A DNA stretch of 64,000 bases from Monodelphis domestica (Eukaryota; Chordata; Mammalia; Didelphimorphia; Didelphidae), in the NCBI RefSeq assembly GCF_027887165.1, contig NC_077233.1, positions 229,238,872-229,302,871 of the forward strand, read 5' to 3'. Position numbers and translations under genes: made by a program. Under the pieces are notes generated by a model. It saw only the letters and a program-made list of their open reading frames with translations. It was not told the DNA's origin and searched no databases. This document shows, piece after piece, positions 14,501 through 26,500 of this stretch (its first letter is position 1; each line of letters starts with the position of its first letter).

Positions 14501-17500
14501 TTCATGAACTGATGTGGAGAGAAATGAGCAGAACCAGAACATTGTACACAGAGACTGAAACATTGTGGAATGATCAAATGTAACAGGCTTTGCTCCTAAT
14601 AGCAATGCAATGATCCAGGACAAGTCCGAGGGAATTATGAGAAAGAATGCTTTCCATATCGAGGGAAAGAACTGTGGGAGTAGAAACGCAGAAGAAAATC
14701 ATATGATTTATCACTCGTTTCTATGGGGCTATGATTTGGGGTTTTGTTTTTCTAAAAGATTACTCTATTACAAAAATAAATAATATGAAAATAGGTTTTG
14801 AACAATGATACATGTATAACCCAGTGGAATTGCTTGTCAGCTTTGGGAGTGGGGAGGCAAGAGGGGGCAAAAATAATGAATGATGTAACCATGGAAAAAT
14901 AATAAACAAATGAATAAAAATGAGAAAATTTAAAAAAAGAAAGTACAAAAAAAGGAAACTATCTATCTAGATCATTTTAAACCAAATATTAAATTATCAC
15001 CAGGTAAAAAATGACAGAACAATAAACTTTCAATTATGGCAAGGACCTAACCACTTCTCTCCCCAAAAAACCCCAAACTCGACAAAGGGCAAGAAGCAGG
15101 AAAAGCCACCTAAAATGAACCTTTAAAAATGGATTCAGCTAGTTGTTGTGCAGGATACCCTGATACCTTGTGGCAGCTGCTGAGGATGTCAGCAGAGCAG
15201 GGATAAGGAAAGGGGGGGGCAGAAAAGTGTACCATTTGCTAGCTTCCTATAGTAATCATTCTTGCTAACTACCTGCTAGCTGGGTTCAGTTGTTTCTACC
15301 TGCTTATGGAGTAACAAGCCTGTCAGTACTCTCTAAAATTCATTGTCTTAAGGAAAATCCTTGTCATCACATTCTTTTTGAAGATTTGTTAAACATATAC
15401 TTGGCTGACTGTATCTCTAAAAATGGTTATATATCTTGAGACCAGTTCATTAATTTGTTAATATATCTCTTGAACCATCAATAGTCTTTAGTTTTTCTGC
15501 TTCCAAGGAAAGCTAACTAACCTAGTTCAGGCCTTTATCACTCCTCCCATGGATGACTATAGCAGCCTTCTAAATGATCTATCCCTTTTCCAATCCACCC
15601 TATACACAGCTGCCAATGTTCCTTTTTCTTTTTTAAAAACCCTTACCTTCTGTCTTATAATTGATACTAAATATCAGTTCTAAGGCAGAAAAGTGGTAAG
15701 GGCTAGGCAACAGGAGTTAAGTGACTTGCTCAGGGTCACATGGCTAGGAATTGTCTGAGGTCACATTTGAACCCAGGACCTCCAGGCTTTTTATCCCCAG
15801 GAAGTAAAGGGCTTTTATTTAAGAAACTGGATATATATAAGGGAAAATAAAACACAGAAAAGGAGGACATTTGGTAGAAGGAGCTACTGGAAGGAGACCA
15901 TAACGCTGGAAACACTCTCAAGAGTCTTCAGCCCTAGCTCTCTATCCACTCAGCTGCCGAGTTGCCCCCAAACTGATGTCCCTAAAGCATAAATTTGACC
16001 ATGTCATTGTCCAGTTCAAGAAGTTCCAGGTGCTCTCTCTTGCCCCTACCATTAAAAAAAAAAGCCAGCTTTTCAGAATCTGTCTCCAACAAACCTTTTC
16101 AGACTTGCTATACATTCTATTTCTTCATGCACTATTCTCACCTACTCACTTCTTGTACATGACATACCGATCTCCAAGACTGAGCAGGCAACATAAGGCA
16201 AAGGCACAAATATTTACTGTAAGTGGATTGCCTTCCCTCATCATCTCTACTTCATATAATGGCTTTCTTTAAGGTTCAGTTTGAGTGTCATCTCCTATAG
16301 GAAGCCTACGCTGATTCCCACTGCTACAATCCTTCCAGTGAAATTTCCTTGCATATACTTTGTATGTCGTGTGTTTACCCTTCTGGGTATGTGTTTGCCA
16401 TCAAAAGAATGTAAATTATTTGAAGGTGAGAGCTAGCATTTTTTACCTTTATGTGGCTAGCACATAACTGCACAACAACTTGCCTTGTCCTTGGAATACA
16501 GCAGGTGCTTAATAAACACTTGTTAAATGACTGAACTCATGAAGGTGCTCTAATGCAGAGGCGGGATTTCATGACAATCCAGATTTGGAGGCACTATGAC
16601 TCTCTCTCAATCAGCACTTGGGGCAATTAGTGTTCAGGATTCCTAACTTCCCCATGTAAAAGCAACTATCAAAACATTTTTTTCCTAGGGGCAGCTGGGT
16701 GGCTCAGTGGATAGAGGCCAGACCTAGAGACAGGAGGTCTTGGGTTCAAATATGGCATCAGACACTTCTCTGTCTGTGAGACTCTAGGCAAATCACTTCA
16801 CCTCCATTGCTTAGCCTTTATTGCTCTTCTGCCTTGGAACTGATTCTTAGTATCAAGTAGAAGGTAAAGCATTCTCCCTATTGTTGTTTTAACATGGAGA
16901 AGTAAACCTTCTCCCACTACCCCTTCTCTCTCAACCACAAAACTGATGAATGACAATGGAGTCAGGAACACCAGCCCCCCATTCCTTCCCCAGACCTCAT
17001 GAAAATCTCCTCTGTTTTGTTTTTATCTGGGCATTCTCTGTATTTAGCACAACGCTTGGTGTATTTGGGGGGAAGGGGAGGGGTTGGACTCATGATTTTA
17101 TTGATGAAATGAACTCAGGTGGGGAAACTTCCCTCTACCAATGATGCCCCAGCAGGACTCTCCTACAGCTTACTGTTGAATCACCTGAGGCACTGAGAGG
17201 CGAAATGACTGTTTCAGGGTAACATAGCTAATACACATCAGAAATAAGACCTGAACTCAGGTCCTCCTCCCTGAGGTGGTTCTCATCCCTCTAAGCCTAG
17301 AATCACATTCAAATACACTTCATGTAGGATTTGGACCCAGATCATCCTGACGCTGAAATGGCTCTCTATCCACCAGGGGTCCCCAAACTTCCAGGGAGGG
17401 CCTCATGCGAACCCCCAGCACTTCCGGAAGGGGCACCTCTTTCATTGGTGGTCAGTGAGAGGAGCACTGTATGTAGCAGCGCTGCAAAGTGTGGCATTGC

Positions 17501-20500
17501 TCACATACAGGACTACTTCCAGCAACATAATCCTTTGTGTGGCACCTTATTCTGAGAGTAACTGAACAAGAACGAGGCGCTGCACAAAGGATTATGTGGC
17601 TGCACAATGGAAGACGTCAGCATCATGAGCGGCGATCTAGGAGAGGGGATTCCGCACTGTGTATACTGTTGCCCGGTATAGTGGTGGCGGGGATGGTCCT
17701 GTGCAAGGTGTGACAGGCCCATCCCAGCCAGCACTGCAGCCTCCGCTATCCCAGACAGCGGCATACAGATTTGTTCATAGTTTTTTTTACAGTCTGGCCC
17801 TCCAGGGCTCTGAGGGACAGTGAACTGGCCCCCGTATAAAAAGTTTGGGGACCCCTGCACTAAGCCTACCTCCTATAAATGTCTGTTGAATTGAAAACAA
17901 ATACACACAACTTTCTCACTGTTTCATCATTCTGAGATTTTTGTTCTTTCCTTTACCTGGGATCAACCTGGAAGGCCGTCTTATTTAGCTGCTCATATCC
18001 AAACTTGTTTAACACAGTGACTATAACCATTGGTGCTAAGGACTGAGCAGGTTTGGTAAATAAAGCATTGGTTCCAAAAACCATCGAAGAAAGGGGTGAT
18101 CTGTAATGGATAAGAGCAGAATAAATCTACTTTGTAATCTACCAGTGCAGATATCTCTTCACTCATGTGTGTGACCTGAAATGGAAGCACTCTTTAAAAC
18201 AGAAATAGAAACAGAAAAACCAACCCAAAGGATGATTATTTTATATATTCCCCTTAAGTGCTCAAAATGAATTGACTCTTAAGTAGATTCCTTATAGTAA
18301 TAACAAAAATATGTCTGAGGGGCAGCTAGGTGGCTCAGTGGATAGAGAGCCAGGCCTGGAATGGGAAGGTCCTGGGTTCAAATTTGACTTCAGATACCTC
18401 CTGGCTATGTGACCCTGAGCAAGTTACTTAATCTTAATTGCCTAGGCCTTACCACAATTCTGCCTTGGACCTGATACTTAGCATCAATTTCAAGAGAGAC
18501 GGTAAGATTTTTTTTTTAATTTTGCATAAATCTGAGGTGTTCATAAAACTGATGGTAAAAAGTAAAGCATTACCAAATGGCCTTTTATTTTTATTTATTT
18601 TTATTTATTATTATTTTAAAACCCTTACCTTCCTTCTTGGAGTCAATACTATGTATTGGTTCCAAGACAGAACAGCAGTAAGGGCTAGGCAATGGGGGTC
18701 AAGTGACTTGCCCAGGGTCACACAGCTGGGAAGTGTCTGAGGCCAGATTTGAACCTAGGACCTCCCATCTCTAGGCCTGACTCTCAATCCTACCCAGCTG
18801 TCCCCCCACCCACCCACCCAGCCATGGTCTTTTAGATGGATCTTAAAAACCATATGCTTCATGGGATTTGTCCACGTGGGGCTTGAAGCCATAGTGACAT
18901 ACCCCAGCTTCTGGAGAAGATGGCCTAGCAGAGAATCCTGTTGCCCATCTATTACATTATTATTATTTTTTAAACCCTTTCTGTCTTAGTTAATAACACT
19001 AAGATGGAAAGTAAAGTCTAGGTAAACAGGGTTAAGTGACTTGCCCAAGTGACTTAGTGACCAAGTGACACAGCTAGAAAGTATCTGAGGCCAGATTTGT
19101 ACCCAGATCCTTCTGACTTTATGCCTGGTATTTTACCCACTGTACTACCTAGCTGTCTCTATTACATTATTTTTAATCAAATAATAATTAGTCAATTTAA
19201 TAAATTATTTAAAGAAATTTTAATCATATTTTAATCAATTAAGCAAATCAATTTAATCTATTACATTATTTTTAATTAATAGAATTAACAGTGCAATTGT
19301 ATAAGGTCTGAACTATTAATGAAACCATAGTAACCAAAAAGATACCTTCACATAGAGCTGTAACAATGCCCAAAGCTATAATCCTTATGGGTCAATCACA
19401 AATATAGCTCAGGGTATTCAGGAATTTGGGAGCCAGAGGTAAGGACAAAGAAAGAACATGTATTCCAATTGAGTACCCTTGCCAATAAAAAGCCTTGATC
19501 AACTGAATGGTGAGTGTGGCTTCCTTTCTTGACAAAATAACTCAAATAAGAATGTATATATTCTGTATTTCAAAGCATTTCAAAGCAAAGTTTGTATTTC
19601 TCTCCAAACTAAAACAATATGACACACTGGAAATGTAAGAGAATCATTTGAAATTTTAAAGCAAATCTGAATGGAGGATGGCCTTTTTGCAGCAGGACAA
19701 AAATTTTTTTTCTCATAAATTTCTAAAATGTTTGGTAGGCAAGAAAACAGCAACAAACAAGGACTTTGAATTTTGTTCTTGGGGTTTCATGGAGCAAAAG
19801 TACAATCTCTTCTTTTATAAGTAGAGTAAATTTGAGTTTTATGTCAGACATGTACTAGTAGGTAATGATTTCAAAGTTTCTAAGAAATAGCTTTCTTAGT
19901 ATTTATTGACCATAATTTTATATCCTCCTCTCCTACTCCTTTAAAAATTATAAGATCACTTCAGTAAAGGGGAGAAGACTGCCAATGCTTCCTGGTCCTA
20001 TGAGTTTTCTCAATGACAACTTTTAAGACTAATATTAACTTACTTGTGATGAAAAATACCATCTCCTCCAGAGAAAGAACTGATGGAATCTATTCCAAAC
20101 CAAAACATGCTATGTTTCACTTCTTTTTTTTGTTCAAGATCTCTTCCATAAAGTGATTACTATGGAAGAAATGTTTTTACATGATTGCACATGTACAATT
20201 TATATCAGATTATTTACTGTGTTTCAGGGAGGGAGGGAGAGAATCTAAAATTCAACAATTAAAAAAAGAATCTTTAAAATTGTATTTACATGTAATTGGG
20301 GGAAAATATTATTAAAAATAATAATGGTAAAAGAAATACTGACTTCATGAACTCCTCCAAGAAGATTCTGTGTCTACAAATGGACTATTCTGCTTCTACC
20401 ATGATTTGTCATTTAAACCTTACTGAGCCTCAGTATATCCCCCTGTAAATTGATGAGGCTAGATTAGATGATTTGAGTTTTCCTAGTTCTAAATATTTGA

Positions 20501-23500
20501 CAGAAGTTGATTTGTAGATGAAAATATAACTGAAATGTGGTAAATTCTATAGCCCTGATCTACATGTGTTGATTTTTACATTTGTTACAATAAAGGAACT
20601 TACTTCCGGTTGAATTTAACTACATCCGCATCAATGATGTCAGCCAGGGGTAGATTGAACAAACTAAATGAGGCTTGAACTACTACCCTAGAAAAAGAAA
20701 TATACGGATGAAAATGGTTATTGGAATTGTAGAGGGGGTTATTTATTTATTTTTAATAACAATTCACCCAAGAGCTAGTATTTGGTTTAAAAAAGAAGAA
20801 GAAAGGAACCGTAGGAAGAGTTAGCTAACATTTTTCTGTATTATAAACAGAAGAATTCTGGGCAAATCTGCAATAAGGAAACTGCTCCTGAATAAGGGAG
20901 ATCACTTAGACCACAAAGATTCAGACACAGAGGTAGCCAGCAGAAGTTGTTGGCTCAAGAACCTAGAGAACATTGTATATAGCAACAGTAATACTGCATG
21001 AAAGATTTAGCTATTCTCCATAATACAATGATCCAAGACAATTCTGAAGGATTTATGATAAAAAAAATTTTTTTTAAACCCTTACCTTCCATCTTGGAGT
21101 CAATACTGTGTATTGGCTCCAAGGCAGAAGAGTGGTAAGTAAGGGCTAGGCAATGGGGGGTCAAGTGACTTGCCCAGGATCACACAGCTGGGAAGTGTCT
21201 GAGGCCAGATTTGAACCTAGAACTTCCCATCTTTAGGCCTGGCTCTCAATCCACTGAGCTATCAGCTGCACCCTAAAGGATTTATGACAAAAAAAATCTG
21301 CCTCCAGAGAAAAAATTGATGGAGGCTGAAGACAGATTGAAGCATGCTTTTTTTCTTTTTCTTTTCTTTCTTTTTTTGTCTGTCTTTCATAATATAGCTA
21401 ATATGGAGATGTTTTGCATACTGCACATGTATGATTATATGCAATTGCTTGCTGTCTCGGGAAAGGGAGGAGGGAGAGAATTTGGAACATAAATTTTTTT
21501 TTAAAAGTTAATTGTTCTGGGGGCAGCTGGGTGGCTCAGTGGATTGAAAGCCAGGCCTAGAGATGGGAGGTCCTGGGTTGAAATCTGGCCTCAGACACTT
21601 CCCAGCTCTGTGTGACCCTGGGCAAGTCATTTGACCCCCATTGCCTAGCCCTTACCACTCTTCTGCCTTGGAACCAATACACAGTATTGACTCCAAGATG
21701 GAAGGTAAGGGTTTAAAAAAAAAAGTTAATTGCTTTTATAGAGTTGGAAAAACAACAACTGAAGTCTCAAAAAAAAAGTTGTTGTCTCAGAGAGACAAAG
21801 GTGGCCCAGACACAGAGAGGTCTACACTGATGATCTTGCACCCCTAGAGGTAAGCTACTGGTGTTAGATGGGGACTTTATTCTTTTAAAAAGTTTTATTA
21901 CTATTTTATTTTCACATTATGAGCATTTATAGATGAACTACCCTCCCCAACTCTGTGAAAAGTGTCTTATAACAAAATACAACAATTAAGTACTGGGCAG
22001 TGAGGTCACAAGGCCTATAGTCACAGGAAGACCTGAGTCCAAATCTGGCCATGGACCCTTAGCTATGTGACTCTGGGAAAGTCACTTCACCCTGATGACC
22101 TCAATTTCCTCATCTATAAAATGAACTGGAAATGGAACTGGCAAACCACTTCAGTATCTTTGTCATGAAAACCCCAAATGGGGTGATTAAGAGTCAAATG
22201 GGCCATAACTGAGACAACTAAACACAATATAGTGACCTCATCTGAAAGTACTGATAACATTCTATATCTATGGCATCACTCTCACCTCTATTTTTAAAAA
22301 ATAACAAATTTATTTTCTCTCCCTCTCACCTACTGAAAAAAAGAGAAAACAAAATAAAATTCCTTGTAACAAATATACAGTTAAGCAAAACAAATTCCTT
22401 CATTGACTGACCTTATTTCTGTTTAGAGAAAGGCTATCTCTAAACAGCAGCTTGTCACCACTTTAAAGGCCAACTGGACAATCAATAACTGTCTTTCATT
22501 TTCCTTACCTGCCTACAAAAGGCAAAGAACCAGGGGGCTATGACCCTGAATATCTTCTAATTCGATGGACTGTTATGTCCAGCAAGAAGTGGGATTTTGA
22601 CCCTATACCAAGATAAATTCAAAATGAGTTAAATGACTTAAACATAGGGAATGAAATCATGAATCAATTAGGTGAACATAGACTAGTATACCTGTCATAT
22701 CTGTGGGAAAGAAAGGAATTTAAGACCAAGCAAGAGATAGAGAACATTAGAAAATGTGAAATGAATGATTTTGATTATATCAAATTAGAAAGGTTTTGTA
22801 CAAAGAAACCAATGTAACCAAAATTAGAAGGAAAGTTACAAACTGGGGGAAAATATTTATAACAAAACTCTCTGACAAAGGTTTAATTTCCCAAATACAT
22901 AAGAACCAAGTCAAATTTACAAAAAATCAAGCCATTCATTTCCCAATCAACAATTGGTCAGAGAACATGAATAGGCAGTTCTCAGATGAAGAAATCAAAA
23001 TTATCAATGAGCATATCAAAAAGTGTGCTAAATCCCTCTTGATTAGAGAAATGCAAATTAAAACAACTCTGAGGTATCACCTCCCACCTAGCAGTTGGCT
23101 AATATGGCAGCAAAGGAAAGTAATAAATGTTGGAGGGGATGTGGCAAAATTGGGACACTAATACACCGCTAGTGGAGTTGTGAATTGGTCCAATTTGGAA
23201 TTATGCTCAAAGGGTTTTAAAAGACTGCATAACCTTTGGTCCAGCCATACCACTGCTGGGTTTGTATCCCAAAGAGATAATAATAAGGAAAAAGACTTGT
23301 ACAAAAATATTTATAACCAAGCTCTTTATGGTGACAAAAAATTGGAAAATGAGTGAATTGGGGAATGGCTGAACAAATTGTGGTATCTGATGGTGATGGA
23401 ATACTATTGTGCTCAAAGGAATAATGAACTGTAGGAATTCCATGGGAACTGGAACAACCTTCAGGAACTGATGCAGAGCGAAAGGAGAGAACCAGAGAAC

Positions 23501-26500
23501 ATTTTACACAGAGATGGATACACTGTGGCACAATTGAACATAATAGACTTCTCTACTAGCAGCAATACAATGATCCAAGACAATTTTGAGAGACTTATGA
23601 GAAAGAAGCTATCTACATCTAGAGAAAGAACTGTGGGAGTAGAAACACAAAAGAAAAACATATGATTGACCAATGGAGTTGTGATTTAGGATGTAGACTC
23701 TAAATGATAACTCATAGTAGTAATATGGAAATAGGTTTTGAACAATGATACATGTAAAACCTATAGAGATCCATCCAGCAGTCTCTCTGGGGATCCAAGG
23801 GTCTCTCTGCCCAGATGTGACAATCTGTTTGTATAATGAAGATGAGAAACACTATGTATTCAAACCCACGTAAGCAGGCATCACACACAGTACTCTGCCA
23901 TAGTGCTGTGGTTCATTTATTATATAGATTTTCAGGTACATACTTCTTTGGCACACAATCAATTTTCTACATATGTGACAGTCTACATTCTGATTGGATA
24001 TTATCAAATCACCTAAACAACACTCTTGTGATGTTACTACAACAAAGAATTCTGTGATCATTTACTATGTTTCTACAATACTCTGTGATGGATATGAATA
24101 ATGTGAATAAAAACCTTTGTAGGTTAGTAGCCTTTAACCTGCTGAGAGGATCATTGTGCTTTCTATCAGCTTTCACTATCAATCACAATGCTTGGGAGAT
24201 GAATAACAAAACATCTTCATATCTAGGTGTAAAGTTGAAAGGTGACATAAAGCAGACCAGTTTGGGTGGGTGAGGGGGTCTTTAATTACAAGTTCTGTTT
24301 TTCTTGTGTTACTTTGAAGTGCCTAGCAATGCTGCCTGGTTTCTGTTCATCAACAAATTCATTGGAGTGTGATAACTGTAAGGAAAGATTTATTATGGTG
24401 CTCAAGCATTTGGCCAGTGTAGGGCCTTGAGGCGTATCTTGTGCTTGAGAAAGGAGGGGTTATGGGCAATAATATTTGGGCTTTGATTCTGTAATTGCAA
24501 TCTTTTGGGGGTAATAATCTAGGGGGATTAAAGTGGGGCATATATATTGATCCTATAAGTATTTGCTCTCATATTATTTCTCCTGTATTAGGGAGAGATT
24601 AATAATCATAACAAGTCCATTAGTGGGAGAAGTTGGGGAGAGAAGTCACAGAAAGGGTGTTGGCGGGGGGCTCTTCATTCTCCAGGGGCTACTTTGTAGT
24701 TCCCTGGCTTCCCTGTGACCATGTCAGCCGGTGGGGGACTATTGGCCCCCCGCAAAAACCCAGTGGAACTGCTCATTGGCTCTGGGAGAGGGAAGGGAAA
24801 GAACATGAATCATGTAACCATGGAAAAATATTCATCAATTAAATAAAAATTTTTTTAAAAGAACCAGGAGAACATTATACACAGTGGCACAATCAAATGT
24901 AATAGACTTTTCTACTAGCAGCAATGCAATGATCTAGGACAATCCAGAGGAACTTATGAGAAAGAATGCTATCCACATCCAGAGAAAGAACTGTAGGAGT
25001 AAAAATGCAGAAGAAAAACAAATGATCAATCATGAGGTTTGATGGGGATATGATTGGGGTTTTGGCAGTAAAAGATTATTGCAAATCTAAATAATATGTA
25101 AATTGGTTTTGAGCAATGATATATGTTTAACCCAGTGCAATTGCTTGTCAGCTCTCCAGGAATGGGGAAGGAAGAGGGGTGGGAAAAATCATGAATCATG
25201 GCAAAATATTCTAAATAAATAAATAAAATTTAAAAAAGAGGTGGGATTTTGTCACAGACAATTTTCTGAAAACTTATAAACACTGCATTGGTGATTTCTA
25301 AAAAGGGTCAATGGGTTTTTCTCTCTTGAAGGAGAGAGGGGCAAATCTTTGCACAGAAAGCATCCATTTCTCTATCCTGACATTAAAAAAAAAATCCACT
25401 CATAGCCGATATAGCCATGGAATCACCCTTGAGAGATTCCCACAAATAATATTTTTAAATTCGTACAGCCTAGGTCGTGGTGCAGCTGGAGATTCTGGAA
25501 GAAGGAAGATGTGGTTTCACAATGTCAGGTTCCGAGGACTTCATCAAGTTATTCTCATTGGCAAGTATATGCTTTATCAGCCACCTGGAAGTTTTATTGA
25601 TATTGATATTTTCCTTTGCTAATGTTTCGAACCATTTGACAAAGCTACTTTCTTTGCAGAATTGGTCCACCCTGAATCCACTGTTGAGGAGTACATTCTT
25701 CTATTGGCTGCTACTTGTTGGCTAACAGAACTGCTGACACTGGTTTGCCATTAGGTAGAGTTAATTTGACATCCAAGTCACTTTTCTACTTTGTCGCTGC
25801 CTTGAAAGTGGCTGGCCTAGAGACATCAAAGACCATAAATGCTCCCATTGCTTCTTAGTAATAGACCCTTGTAATGTTTCCAAATTTTCCTTGGCCGACG
25901 ATGTCCCAGAGCTGCAAGTGCGCCACAGTTTCTGGGTCCCACTGGAGCACTTTCAATGACATCTGCCTTCAATAGTGGCCTGGCAGTGAGAGAAGTTCTG
26001 ATGCACATAGTGCTTGATGATGTTGGTCTTGCCCATGCCCAAATTGTCAATTAGCAATGGCTAGTAGAGATACTCCTTGGGCTGGTTCTGCATGCTGCCT
26101 CGGCAACCTGGCCTTTGCATACTGATCACATGCCCCTCATACCCAGGAGAGACAAGGTGTGCATATGCGTGCATGTGAATAAGGAAGTCTGTGTGTGCCT
26201 GAGAGAAGTCAAGGGAGAAAGTGCTCTTCATTTTTAATAAATTAAACAAAATTGTTTTTTTTAATAATACTGATGTTATATAATTTGTTTCCTAGTCTTG
26301 CTTATTTTATTCTGTATCTGTCTTTTGATGATTCTTTTAAATTCTCTATATCTTATAACACACTAGGACTCCATGAACCACAATACATTCAGCTTTTCCT
26401 CAATTAAGGGGCATCCTCTTAGATTCTAATTTTTGCTACCTCAAAAGGGGCTGATATGTATATACATGCAGATAGATGAATACACACATATTCCATATAA

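Noticed and set aside
17513-17860. 115-codon minus frame in the hAT copy (and a similar one at 49393-49728)
   Set aside because: Both lie in non-autonomous transposons and have no transposase motifs.
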